Source: Hyperoplus lanceolatus (Eukaryota > Chordata > Actinopteri > Uranoscopiformes > Ammodytidae). Taken from it: a stretch of 64,000 nt of DNA. The stretch covers positions 21,391,501 to 21,455,500 of the forward strand of contig CM049417.1 in the NCBI GenBank assembly GCA_026929865.2. Direction: 5' to 3'. This document shows positions 1-41,033 of the stretch, piece by piece (the stretch's first letter is position 1; each line of letters starts with the position of its first letter). The notes below the pieces were generated by a model. The model saw only the letters and a program-made list of their open reading frames with translations, was not told the DNA's origin and did no database searches. Position numbers and translations under genes: made by a program.

Positions 1-425
1 TCAGTTGTTGAGTCTACTGCTAGGAAAAAAACCTGGATGTACAGCAGAAGGTATAAAACCCATACGCAATCACCGAAAGGCTTACCTCATTGTTGTAATT
101 ACTCAAATTGTCTTGTGGGGGGGTGGGGGGGCCTAAGTTACGCATGGCTTTAATAGTTGGAAAATATACTTTTTTGGCAGAGAAATGGATGTATGATAAT
201 GTTTAAATAAAGAACAGACACAACACCATTAAAAGAAAAAAATAATCTACTTTTCATTGATAAGAAGCCAAGTCCATCTCCATTATACATGTATAGTCAC
301 AACAATATTCCCCTTACTCATGACAAACAATCCTACAAAGGGAGACGGCTGTCCAGTCACCTCGAACAAGAGAAACTAATGGCCAAAAAGGGAGCCGCAG
401 TCTTTTCACAAACACAAGCACTTAC

Positions 426-26853
<26,428 letters not shown>

Positions 26854-27350
26854 GGTGAGCCGGACTCTTTTCTCCTCGCGTTCACTGGGACTGTCTCCTT
26901 CTTCCTCCTCCGTCTTTCGTTTCTTCCTCGCTGGGTTCTTCACTGCCTCCAGGACCCAGATGTTTCAGCCCTCCCGATATATACGATCTCTGCTCCCGAC
27001 AAACAAGAGTCCGCGTGCGGCCGCTGTCCTAGTAATGACCTGCGCGAGTTTACTGGATTAGCAACATCAATGACCGAAGAGATGTAGGCAATTTTTTTTT
27101 CTCTTAACAAAAGGAGCGATATAGGGGGGAGTCAACTGTGGGTGTAATTGTTTTTGTTTGGGGAGATATTCCTCAGCATTCCCTGGAAAGCTTGTCCGGG
27201 GGCTCTTCTCTCTTTGCTGTTCCCCCAAATGAAATAGAGTAAATGTTTCACTGGACTGCGCCGTAGGCAAACTTCTCTCCTCATCTCCGCGTGAGCGAGG
27301 GCGGGGTTTAGGGTGGGGTAAAGCCAGTGTGGGATGCGCCGTCTCCTGGG
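26854..27350 (-). promoter_or_regulatory. Probable rbpms 5' UTR and promoter region
   Basis: CpG- and GC-richer sequence directly upstream of the rbpms start. On the minus strand it contains a TATATA-like motif near 26980. The placement is inferred from position and composition only; no transcription start is visible. Confidence 0.45.
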
Positions 27351-28039
27351 CTCTGTTCAGTCTTTACGGCTCTGACAAGTTTTATCAAGTGTTGTGCTGA
27401 GAGCATACAGTGGAAAAAATCAGTGCCAGTCATTGATCGCCTTTTGGACCAGCTGCATGTTATTTTAGTCACGGTAACATTCCTGCAACATTATTAGACC
27501 CACAGCCTGGTGTCTAGTGGCTTTATAAGGTTATTTGTTTCACCTCCTGTGTTATTAGGCTATTTCTTTGCTTTTATTTTCCTATATAGGTTAGGCTACA
27601 AATAGGCCTAGCATAGGCCTATATATTATAATGAGTCTCATAATAGACAAAACAAAGTCTGATCAGACACCTAAATACAATCTCTATTTCCTACCTGCTA
27701 TCATATTGTTCTGTGGATTTTTGATATTTTATTTAAGCAAATTAAATGTTCAATAATAGTTAATGAATTCATGCAAACCATTTCGACATTGACACTGTCA
27801 GGTACACAATGCCTGTGGGCCTATGGTGAATCCTTTATGTGGGTGTACTTATTGTTGGCTTTAATAGTGACATTTAAGACTAAGCATCTGAAAACTGACT
27901 AACTAAGTTAGTTAGTTCTGGAACCTTCAATAGGCGCCTGATGCCAGGTCCATAGCCCAAAACATTGCATTTACATACAATCTGAATGCAAATGTATTCC
28001 GATTGCATGCACCCCCCACCTCCTCTGTGTTCACATACC

Positions 28040-28189
28040 GTTTAAAGAGCCTATTCTTTGTATTAACACCAGATTCTTTTCAGCACGCATACGGACAGGT
28101 AGCGGATCGAAAGGAGATATTCACTGATTCTGATAAAAAAGGGATTTTGATAAAAAAGTCATCTCAAAAATCGACGACTCCACCTCTAA
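28040..28189. mobile_element. Palindromic TTAA MITE, copy 5 (right half)
   Basis: GTATTAACACCAGATTC, GGACAGGTAGCGGATCG and a terminal CGACTCCACCTCTAA match the right arm only. Confidence 0.68.
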
Positions 28190-29511
28190 CCTGGTATGAT
28201 ATTTTCCACTTATGGTTTATTTTAATGAGAACAATGGAGGTATGGCTCTGGAAAGTAATCTGTCACTGAGTTTTTTGTTTGTTTTACCTATATGCTTCTG
28301 AAGAGTCACTCATTCTTAAGGACTTAACCTGTTAACTGCTTAACCTTTGACCCAGCTGCTTTACATATGGCCGGTCATAAAGACATCTTTTACCATGCAC
28401 ACTCACTCAGTCAGGAGGAGTTAAAGTTCTCTTGGTTGTCATTGATGCCCCAACCCCTTTGAAATGTAGCACTCAGCAACATCCATCATCTGTAATGGCA
28501 CACAGGGCAGTAGAACGCAAACAATAATCAACCTGGCTGCTAAATACATTTGAAGTGGCTCTTTGTTTTTGTGGTGTATGCCAATATCTCAACTCAGACA
28601 TCACAGATACTACAGCCCATTTTTCTCCATAGATTCACAGTGACCATGGCAGGGCTCTGCACAGAGACGGAGACAACACCTGAAATTTTCTCAAGATTTT
28701 TTACATATGATAATACTAATCCACTGTGAGCTACAGTATGTATGATGTATGACCTTAGATTGGGAAGCAGCCAGACCCTGTGGCTATGGAAGTGTATGTC
28801 TCATTAACAGAGGGGATGAGCAAGCACTAAAAAAGTTTGCTGCCACGCCTATTATTGTTTATATAGCACAGGGTGCAAACAAGCTTTAAACGCAGCAATC
28901 GGGCGACAACGCAGCCTTGAATGCCCCCTCCCCTTTCCAAAACATTTATTTTGAGCAACCACTTCACTTTGTATCCTCCCGATGTTTGAAGAGCTGACAG
29001 TTTGAGCTCAGTATGAGGGGAGACTTTGACTATATGTCGCGTGACATCTATTGCACAGGACAGAAGCTCGCATTTTATGACAAGCCGGTGCAGAAAATAA
29101 AATGGAGCGGAATATTGCTGAACTTGCACCTCACAAAAGCAAACGGAAGAAGGGAAAAAAACAGTCATCGCGGATCGGTCGCAGAGATTTCTTTCTCTTT
29201 CCTTTTCCCCCCAGATCGTGTCTTTATCAATGACACACACATGAAGCATACACAATGAAGAAGAAGGGGGAATGGCAGCAGGATGGGTTTCTTTTTATGC
29301 TGATGAGATGGCGTTTGGGGATAAGGGGAGGGTCTCCCAGTCTTCCAAGCAGATACAAATGGAAATGTTCCCCGTGCTGCTCAACACCCCTGTATCAAAG
29401 CTTCCTGCTGGAGCCAGGGGAGCTGGGAGGGAGGAGAGAGGAGAGGAGTTGTCCCAGCTGTGTTTGACAGGTCTTAGGGCTGACTGAGCTGTGTGGTCTG
29501 ATGCTCTCTCT

Positions 29512-29516
<5 letters not shown>

Positions 29517-29578
<62 letters not shown>

Positions 29579-29657
29579 CACACACAGAGAAGGGGGTGGG
29601 GGTGGGACTCACACACACACATACACACACACAGAAGGGGGTGGGGGTGGGACTGTC
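29517..29657. repeat. CA array with two G-rich blocks
   Basis: CA array to about 29575, then AGAAGGGGGTGGGGGTGGGA twice (about 29587 and 29633), separated by a short CA run. Confidence 0.9.
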
Positions 29658-29900
29658 TGGTCACAGTGTCCCAGGCAACATGTCAGCAAGCTTTGACGTG
29701 GCCAAGCCTTACAGTACATGAAGACATCCTTGTTGTGTTACTGAGAGACCGAGGTTTCTTTTAAAGATAATGGCTGAACTAACTGGTCGAGAAAGCATGT
29801 GTTATTTTTTGTTTGAGTGGAAAGGGAGACAAAGGAGAGAACAGAAAGGAATGTTTTTTAGCATTTGGGGAAATACACCCCTTTGCTTAAGACAAGAGAG

Positions 29901-30140
29901 TTAAAGGTGGGGTCAGCCCATTGGAAAACACTTGTTGTCAAAATCTCTTTTTGTCAAAATCAGTGAATATCATGAACTGGTATGTAAACAAAAGGGTACG
30001 CCAACAGAGTAGGTCCACGATAGCTAGTTAGCAGGCCAATTTACAGAGCCCAGGCTGTGTATTAACACTGGATATTTTTTCAGTGCGCAAACAGGTAGCT
30101 TATCATGAGGAGATATTTACTGATTTGGACAAAAAGTGCT
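29901..30140. mobile_element. Palindromic TTAA MITE, copy 6 (right end lost)
   Basis: Starts TTAAAGGTGGGGTCAGCCCA and contains CTGTGTATTAACACTGGAT. It stops before the outer right arm. Confidence 0.72.
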
Positions 30141-30671
30141 ATATGAAGATACAGCCATGTTGTTTAAGCTAGCGTACAATAGCCTTTTCCTATCTTTTTG
30201 TAGCTAAAAAAACACTTTAGAAAATTCCTGCTGGGGAATGTTCTATAGGTTGTGTTCACACCTAATAGTCAGCTTCTTTGTTTCATCTTCCAGGTGGTTT
30301 GGTTCCTGTTCACAAAAGGAAAACTCAAATCGACTATAATTATAAGCGAAAAGTCTTGCGAATGGAAATGCTGTTGATTTCTTGTTCAGACAGTTTATTT
30401 TCATGCTGGTCTTAATGTGGAGCACATATTGTAAAAGCCAGAGTCTATTAAATGTAGTGCCATAAGGTGGCGTTTTTATTGATTGAATGGTTATCGTTTA
30501 GTTTATTAAGATGCCGTGGATACCTGTCATTATATGGTCAATTGTTAAATATTTTAAACTATAACAAAGTCCACTTGTATGCTGACTTTTGAAGCTAGCC
30601 TTAGCTACTGCTCTCAACAATCGCCACTACTTTCTTCCACCTACCAGCCCATGTTACAATATCAGCAGACT

Positions 30672-31183
30672 TTAAATAGCACCTATTATGCTTTTTCAAC
30701 TTTTATGACCTATAAACGTTGTTATAATGATTTAAAGTCATGTTTAACCATACTAAAATGTCAAATAATGACTTACATGCATTTAGACGTATTCCCTGCT
30801 GACTGTCTGGGGTGGCTGTGCAGAGCGCTAAACACTAGGAACGTGGGTCGTGATCCACTTGTTCAAATTTCCGGGATCTATCTACAAAACAATCTGGATT
30901 TTCCATGTATGGTAATGCTGCAATGTGCTCAGGCACGCTCCTGCCATGCCCCCACTTGCCTGCTCAAATCTGCCCGTGTGCCGCTGAAAGTGTTCCGGAA
31001 GGTAACCAATCACAACGGAGTGGGGTTGGCAGGAGGGGGGCGAGGGGGCGAGGGGGCGGAGAAGGACAAAGCCGAGTGTTGACAGAGAATGCTGAAAGCG
31101 CCCAGATGAGAGGAAGAGTTTCCCGTAAATCGACATAGTTTTTTGTGCTGTGATTCGTGTCAGGTTGCTATAGGAGTCTTTAA
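30672..31183. mobile_element. Candidate TTAA-flanked MITE, 512 bp
   Basis: TTAA at both edges with imperfect inverted ends (left TTAAATAGCACCTATTATGC, right inverse TTAAAGACTCCTATAGC). The left end resembles a common fish repeat. It contains a G-rich tract near 31034. Confidence 0.5.
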
Positions 31184-31402
31184 GGGACACCGAATATGTG
31201 CGTGTGCTCAGACAAAATGTGCTAAATAAATTATCAACACGTGCATTGAGTGAAAAGCAGACCAGAGTCTGACTGTTTAGTATTCACCAGAGTCTGGGAC
31301 TGCATTCAAACCAAATGAACAGCACTAGTTCAGCCTTACTAAAACAAGGCTGGTATGAATGTGACCTTAGATTCTATCAGTCTGAACTGAAGATATCCCT
31401 AA

Positions 31403-32004
31403 AGGCCAGGACACACCGGTCCGACTACCCGAAAATGGAGACTGCCGATTCAGGCAGCTGCATTCTTCCCGTCGCTGCCAAAAAAGTACCAAGAACACAC
31501 CGAACCGACTGCTGACTTTCGGTACGCTCTGCTCTTGCGCGGGACGTAATGTCTCCATAACAGCAGGCGGCGCCAATCTGTATTGCGGCCCAAAAAAAGA
31601 CGGAAGCCGGATATGATGGGAAAGCTCTCTAGACCATAAACATAGATAGAAATACACATTTATATTTATGGACCATAAAGAGCAGCATTTTTAGCAGAGA
31701 GTGTCGAGCATGGTGTCGAGCAGTCAACAAGGGTTGATGCATGTGAGTACTCGCTGAACGAAACAAACAAACACGTTAAAACAATGGCTAGCTGTTGTTA
31801 GCTGTTTGTGCTACCCGCCTCACTTCCGGGCTTCACTGATTCGCTAGCCCTCCACCAATCAAATTGCTCCAACTGAAAGACTGCCCGCCTACAAGCCCGA
31901 CTACATCTACGACGACCGATTTCACGGCACACACCAAACAGATTCGTATCTCCGTCCCCTCCAGACTCTACGACGGCGATTATCGGGCCGGTGTGTCAGG
32001 GCCT
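31403..32004. mobile_element. PIF/Harbinger-like element, 602 bp
   Basis: TAA flanks at 31400-31402 and 32005-32007. Ends AGGCCAGGACACACCGGTCC and, inverted, AGGCCCTGACACACCGGCCC. No transposase. It shares the CACACCGG motif with the element at 16610. Confidence 0.78.
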
Positions 32005-33475
32005 TAAAGCCTCTCATGACAGTGAGACAGCAAATACTATGTTTGTCTCTGTCTCCTGTAAACCCATTGGAAGCAGTCAGGATTATAACCTCTAGCGGTT
32101 GGCACTTTTGGCAGACAATTTAAACAAATGTCCACCTGTTGGGTATTTACTGCCCTCCAAAAGACATTGGCCAACTTAATACTTTTAGGGCTGACTTCCT
32201 CTGACTATAGAACTCTAGCGTAGCGTAGCAACATCAAGGCATTAACAACCCATAAAACTGTCTGAAACCAAGGTGCTTGTTGGTGGATTTACTTTACCTA
32301 TATGTACAAAGTCAGAGTAGGTGTTTTGCCACTGTAAATTGTTGCATAACTGTTTTCTTATTTCATATTACAAGAACCTTTGCTGAAAACAAAAACAGGT
32401 TTGAAGAGTGAGACAGCAATCCGATTATTTGGATGTCATCTTGTGGATCAGTGACTCATGGCTAAAAGGCCAGCTTGATGTGAGCACCACAACAAGAATC
32501 TGTCATGACACAACGCCGATGTATCGACGAGTGGTGGATCCTCCAGCTAGGACCCCTGTGGTTCCTGCCATCCACTGACTCATAGATGATGTGTTGTCTT
32601 GTCTCGTTCTACTTTTCACTTTTTTCTTGACATTCCTGCAACTCAGAGTCCAAGAAAACTCTATGATCTAAAATACTGTTACTAACTTCCTCCAATACAA
32701 GCAGAGGGGGAGAGAGAGACGGAGCAGTTACAATCCATCTCCAGGTCATCTGTAGAAACAAGCAGGTCTGCCTGTCCGTAAGACCTGACAGCAGCTCTGG
32801 GTTTTTCACAGCAACACACTTCAGCCTTTTTGAGTGATGCGTGGTAAGTGGCTATGGTTTGGGCTCTGAGCCAGGCCATTCCATTCCTGTGACTTACTGA
32901 TACACAGTGTTCCTCCTGCTAAGTGCCCTTTGAATTCATTCTAAGATCTCCAATGGGCAATCTGTGGTCAAATTGAGCCGTTTTAATTAGCCCACGAGGG
33001 TTAAGGTTAAGGTTGCTTAATCTTTTTCACTGGTTTCTTCTTCACAACCAAATCTGGTTTTACTCAATCTCAGTGTGAGATAGAAATCACATTAAATTAC
33101 AGTAACAGCTGTTTTTTTAGGTTTCTTTTTAATTGTCTATTGTATGTTCTCTTTTCTTTTCTTTCATGATGAGCTCTGCATCCATTGACTTTCCTGGATG
33201 CCATTTTCTGCAATAAATGATTCTAGATTGTTACAAGCCTTGCAGCTATCAGCAGGTGTGGCTGTGCTTGCACTCAGCTGTGTTTTGAGCAAAATAAATG
33301 TACTTACAGCTGCTGATTAGCACTGATGACAAGCTGAAGTAAATTGAAAAGTTTGGACAATGAAGGGGGACACAATTTCAGTCAGGACCAAAGTGGAATG
33401 ACAGACTGATATTGTCATCCTTAAAGCATGGCTAAATAATTAAAGGTGAAGTCAGCGATGTATTTATGTTAATAT

Positions 33476-33608
33476 TGGGGCTGTCAAGCGATTAAAAAAT
33501 TAATCTAATTAATTACAGGCTCTGTGATTAATTAATCTAAATTAATCGCATACTTTTATGACACTTTTATACCTGTTTATAAACAGCTGTATAGCCTGCT
33601 AGTACAGT

Positions 33609-33648
<40 letters not shown>

Positions 33649-34197
33649 CTCCGTCTCTCGTAACTTCTGTCTCCACAACAGCGCTGCACTGCCACAGATG
33701 CCTATGCCGATTCATTCACCATCGTCGTACTCATAGGCAAAAATATTGACACACACACACATACACACACAGGGCGGGTGTCCGTTTATGCGGGAGACGA
33801 GACAGCTAGCAAACAAAATTGAGACACACGGAGGAAGATTGAGAGATACTTTTGAACCTACATTGTTGCACCCACTAAATCAATAATGCACAGACACTGC
33901 GGAGAATAAAGTAAGATGTCTTCCTACCTTCATGCTTATTTGCCCGAGGCATCCCATAAACCGTCCATAGAGCCCTCGGCCCCGCCCTTTCCCCTGCTTC
34001 CCTCTTTACTTTTCTCCCTTTCACCCGTGCGGGCTGTGTATGCAAGCTACAGGTGCAGCTTGGTGCAGCTGCGCACCACTTTTGCACCGGGTCAAAGGGC
34101 ATTATAGAAGTGCGATTAATCTGCGTTAATTTTTTTAATCGCGTTAATTTTTCTGTGATTAATTAATCGAAATTATCGCGTTAATTTGACAGCCCTA
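33476..34197. mobile_element. Non-autonomous hAT element, 722 bp
   Basis: Ends are TGGGGCTGTCAAG and, inverted, TAGGGCTGTCAAA, with perfect 8-bp flanks GTTAATAT (33468-33475, 34198-34205). Subterminal AT-rich ATTAATC/GATTAAT repeats occur at both ends. No transposase is visible; a CT array lies inside. Confidence 0.88.
33611..33650. repeat. CT microsatellite
   Basis: About 17 CT units inside the 722-bp hAT element. Confidence 0.9.
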
Positions 34198-35811
34198 GTT
34201 AATATAAGTGTTAATTCACTCTTTATTCATACAGTGATCACTTACATAGTGTGCTCGTTTCATAAAGCCGATCTCTCAGGCATGTAATCGGCAAATAAAC
34301 TTTTCTGGGATCCTGAAACTGATATCCAATCAGAAGAGAGAACGCTACAAACCGGCAACCGTCTCACTGCCGGTGCACGCGCAGAGTGACAGATCGGTGA
34401 ATGTTTATCCGCCTACAATGGCGGAGCAGGTAAAAAATCCTTCCCAATGTCTGTTTTGATGGTTTTTATCATGTTTCATCACACTTACTTATCTGAGATG
34501 ATGCTAGATAACTCGCTGCTTGAAGACCGCAGTGCATTAATGTGGTGACGTAGGGACGAGGGAGGGGACTGCTAACTGCAGTCACTGACAGGAAGTTAGC
34601 TAAACTGACCATTCCGCTTACTGAACCTTTAAGCTAAAGCAAAGCAGAAAATCAGTAAAGTTGCCCCTGTTTCATCACTACGACATTGTGCTCCCCCCCC
34701 CTCCCTGAGTTTAGTGTCTTTGTATCAGCGAACACAGTGTGTGATGCTCTGCCTGCCGTCAATCAACAAACACCCACAGAAAGATATGCAAGCCTCTGCC
34801 AGGAAAGAAATACCTCAAGAACGTGTCACCTTACAAGCTTAAGTGTCTTTTTGTGTGGAGTGTCTTTGTTAGCTGGCAGAGTGGAAAAGCGTAAGTTAAA
34901 ATAAAGGTAAGTATCATATATTAAAAATGTATTTGTGCAAAATGAAAGCTATAAAAAATAACACCAAAATAAATATATCCATACATGTGCTTCTGTAAAA
35001 CTGACTGAAGAAGAGCTATAGATGCGGTCTGATAGCAGTGGATCTGAGACCTACCCTGCGTTACAATCCCCATACTTCCCTTCTATTTAGTATTGTATAA
35101 AAAAATATAAGGATTTCCCAGTACATGTGGTCAGATGCAGCATGCTGAAAAATACCCAAAGTACATGCTTTCAGGATTTTTAAAGTGGAAAACAGCATGC
35201 TTTTTGGGCGATTGTGACCCACTGCGCACTGGAAGTTAGGTGACATCGACTGAGCAGCAATGCGATGGATCTATAAGCAAGAGGCAAGTTCAAGGTGCGA
35301 TCTTGTGATAAAATAAATAAGTTAAAAGGTCTCCAAGTTGTATGCCTACTGCATGCAAACTATACTTTTTATGATCAACTGTAGTATTTAGAATAGCAAA
35401 AAAGTAAGAGAATGCAATTTGGAACGCAGGGCAACTTTCTGTCCTCTTTATTGTAAGACAGTAAGGCAGTTGTGTCATGAAACAGACACACATGAAAGAG
35501 GCAGTCTGTGTCAATAGACTAGAATGTACTATAAGCTTTCATGGTTCGGTAGGCAGAGTAGAGCACACAGACGACGCTAAGTGTGTCTCCTATAGGCTTG
35601 TATTCCCAAATGTTGACACATGTCTATGTAATGGACTGTAATGTTCCTTTTGAATGCTGTTGAGTGGCTCTAAAATGTCTTCAAAGCAGGTCAAAAGGAA
35701 GTACATTAAGTTATATCTTCTATTTTGTTGGGCAGTGAAACCAATAAAAAGTTAAACTAAAACCCGGCCCCTCGAGGTCTCTGTCTTTCGCATCACCTTT
35801 AATCCTGAACA

Positions 35812-35812
<1 letters not shown>

Positions 35813-35863
<51 letters not shown>
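35813..35863. repeat. TG microsatellite
   Basis: About 25 pure TG units beside a LINE fossil. Confidence 0.95.
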
Positions 35864-35864
<1 letters not shown>

Positions 35865-36070
35865 AAGTCAACTTAATTGTCAATGTCTGCAGTATGTTCC
35901 AGACATACAGAGGAATCAAAAAAATAAGTTTTTATCCGACCCACACCGTGGGTACAATACACCATAACAATAAATAAATTCTAAATACTTCAAAAAGTTA
36001 AGGCAAAACAATATTACAATAACAATTACAATATGTACAATATACAGTAAACTAAATCAATTGAAACTGT
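35864..36070 (-). repeat. LINE 3'-end fossil
   Basis: AAGTCAACTTAATTGTCAAT, CCAGACATACAGAGGAATC and repeated ACAATA blocks resemble a fish LINE tail in reverse orientation, directly beside a TG array. Confidence 0.5.
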
Positions 36071-38673
36071 ACAATAGAACAGTGTGCAGACTGAGTATAA
36101 ATAGATACATGTAAAAAGCACTGAATCATTAGGATTCCATAGATATTAGATTTTTTGATTCCCATAGCAAACGTTGTTGAGATATTGAATTCTGGATCAA
36201 CCAAGTGACATTACCATGCCACTACTATTACTAGCACGGCTTAAAAGGCACGAACGTCCAGTGATGCGAGGTCCCTGTTGTGATTAAATTAATTATTTCT
36301 GTGCGGTTTGCGATGGGAATCACTGCAGCCTATAGGTCACATTTCACTTTTCAAAGGTAGAGTGGACCTGGATGCAAAGGTCAGCTGTCAGAAAGGCTTT
36401 ATCCTCTGAAACCAACTGGCGGCCTGTTGGACCATGACTGACTGCGCAGGACTAATACACACAGACTTCAGGTGCATCATGTGCTGCTGAGAACACTGAC
36501 CACAGTGCATCCAAAGGCAAGGAGTTAATGTTCTTTTCTAACTTTCCTTATAAAGTCATAGCTTGATAGGGTTTTTTTTAAAAGGCTGAAGCATGCACAG
36601 GTAAATGTAGGGATTTTTGGCTATGTATTCTTTCATCATATAGTATTAATAAAAGGTCCAACATGTACATTAAGGCGTTTATTTGACTAAACCTTGTCTT
36701 TTTGAATCTGTATATTTCTCCTATACAACAGCCATTATCTCAACATTAGTTTTTTATATTCTGAACCAAATATTGACCTATTCACCTGCAGTGCTCCACC
36801 TTAAGCGGTGGTGAAAGATGAGAGTTAACTTGAGATGCCCTCACAGCGACCTCCTCGACCTCATTGCTTTATTACACACTAAAATCTCATGCTTTATTTT
36901 TTTGTTTTGTTTACATGGATATTATTGACGCTTCAAAGAACACTTCATATTGCAGCAAAGGCTATATATATGTTGACCCAAAATAATCCTTTGAAGAGAT
37001 TAGCCTACCTACTGTGGCTTTAACAAATGAGTGGAAGCTGATGGATAAATTGGGTTTTACAACAGTAGGCTAGCCTACAGTAAGGGGAGAGTTATAAATA
37101 ACTGCTTCCAAATATAGGACATCATTTGAACTTCCTCTCAAATTCCTGCCATGAGTTGCTATCATCAGAGCCATTTGGACTCTCTAGAAAAAACCACCGC
37201 AGATTAACAGGACACACTTGCCCAGCCCACCACCCCACTTGTCACTCTGCACAATCGCTCAACTGTGCCCCAGCATCTGTCTCCCTTGTCATATTAAAGT
37301 AAACTGACGCTTTTGGCAACACTCCAAACTAAAAAACGATGGTATGGAACGGAGGGAGAGAGTGAGAACGGGAAAGGAGCCTGGACGAAGCCCGGCCGCA
37401 CTCCGCCGCTGAAATAATTAGCCCTGAGTTGATGTGGGACTCCACCGTGACACGTTGAAATGAGTATTGGCAGTGTGCGACACCAGCTGTGGGCCTACGG
37501 GGGAGCTGCTGCCGTCCTGTGCAGCGAGCGAGCATGACACAAACCCGCTAAACCCTGAAGAGCTGGAGCAAGCGGCCTTGAGCTTGTTAGCCATGGGGGT
37601 TTAACGGAAAAGCATCTGTTAAATGTGACATCTGAACTTTTTATATCAGGTGCGTTGGGGCAGTGGGCCAGGGTGCCTGACACACACACACACACACACA
37701 CCATCGAAACACCCAAATCTACGCAGATGGGAGCACCAGAGTGGGGGGTGCGGACATGAGGTGGTGAGGGTGGGGGGCACAAGGGATTATTCAGCCCCCC
37801 CATGCCGCAGCAGTAATGCAAGTTGCAACCACGCCCGTGTCAATTACAAGAAAGCAGCAGGTATTGTGTGGAATTCCCACTGTACCCAGGGCACCAATTT
37901 GGCAACCCCTGGTGGGAAGGCTGGCAAACCACTACATGTAAGATGAGGACTAGTACCACACCCATGTTATCTGATTGCTTCGCAATTGAACTTTTAAGAA
38001 AAAGAACAATAGAAGAATTATACATTCACAGGCGGACTTGTCAATAGGCCCCATAAAATGGCTCAACTTTTTGGTTAAGATTTAAAAAAATAAAATTAAT
38101 GTAACTTTTCACTAAATTGTGTGTCTTCCATCTTGTGATATGATCATTGTGAATGATGGAGACACAGAAATAATTCATATAGTAGTTCAATGTGAGTATG
38201 AATTGAAAATGAATCTTACCGTGTTTAATGTTTATAACAAACACATTTTATTGCATACTGTACAAAGTATGCATCTGTATACTGTTGGACAAATTGTACT
38301 TTCATGCTTTGATTTTGAAACTTGAAAAGTTTAAGAAAATAAGTAACACAGAGGTCATTCCAAGATCTTTTTTTGGGGGGGGGAAAAGGTAGAGGAGAAA
38401 GGATGTGGAAGGCCCCATCCCCAAAATGACTATCATGCTCCCGTAAACTTACACATTTTAGCCCATGAACGCGATTTTATGACTATTTGTAGAAACAGAC
38501 AATACAGATATTTTTAGATTAATTATTAATAAATGGATATTTTGTATCACATGATGAAACAAGCCTTGATAGCAGACAGAGGAGAGTCGTGTACAAACAT
38601 TTGCTCAATAGTGCCTCCTCCTGGTAAATGAATGTAGAAAATATAAAGGAAAACAAGTTAAATTATCAGAATT

Positions 38674-38679
38674 TTTATT
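38674..38679 (-). promoter_or_regulatory. Candidate dctn6 polyadenylation signal
   Basis: AATAAA on the minus strand about 270 nt past the dctn6 stop. It is the first canonical hexamer I noticed there, and the region is AT-rich, so assignment is tentative. Confidence 0.45.
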
Positions 38680-38884
38680 GCAACATTTATATAGGCCTAT
38701 CTATATTCAGATAATTATAAATATATGCAATTGATTAACATAAAAATTGCACTGGAAATGTTCAAAATTCACAATATATCTGTAGTTGAGAAATTGATCT
38801 GAAAGCAAAAGGAAAGTATGTAGAGACCTCAGGTAACAACACTAAGGTTTTTAGGTGCAAGTTGAAGGAAATGTGTCAGTGTCT

Positions 38885-38885
<1 letters not shown>

Positions 38886-38919
<34 letters not shown>
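38886..38919. repeat. TG microsatellite in the dctn6 3' UTR
   Basis: It begins about 30 nt past the dctn6 stop. In the transcript it reads CA, about 16 units. Confidence 0.92.
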
Positions 38920-38921
<2 letters not shown>

Positions 38922-38950
38922 ACTGCTTGGGGTTGGATCTGGCTCCATCT

Positions 38951-41012
<2,062 letters not shown>

Positions 41013-41033
41013 GATTTGTTTTGCGTCTGACAT

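Larger units (their letters stand above)
33440..34632. mobile_element. TTAA-flanked element (piggyBac-like), split by a hAT
   Basis: The left end TTAAAGGTGAAGTCAGCGATG and the inverted right end TTAAAGGTTCAGTAAGCGGA are terminal inverted repeats with TTAA at both outer edges. Removing the 722-bp hAT and one duplicated 8-mer leaves about 463 bp. TTAA target use is the hallmark of piggyBac-type transposition; superfamily is inferred from that alone. Confidence 0.65.
26854..38950. other. dctn6-rbpms intergenic region
   Basis: 12 kb with no supportable exon. It holds a likely rbpms promoter (to about 27350), two palindromic TTAA elements (28040-28189, 29901-30140), a TTAA element at 30672-31183, a Harbinger-like element (31403-32004), a nested TTAA/hAT pair (33440-34632), LINE 3'-end fossils near 35868 and several CA/TG arrays. 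The remaining stretches (32010-33430, 36150-37640) show nothing I can name. Confidence 0.75.

Noticed and set aside
30579-31190. 167- and 102-codon frames on opposite strands
   Set aside because: Both lie largely within the 512-bp TTAA-flanked element and resemble nothing known to me.
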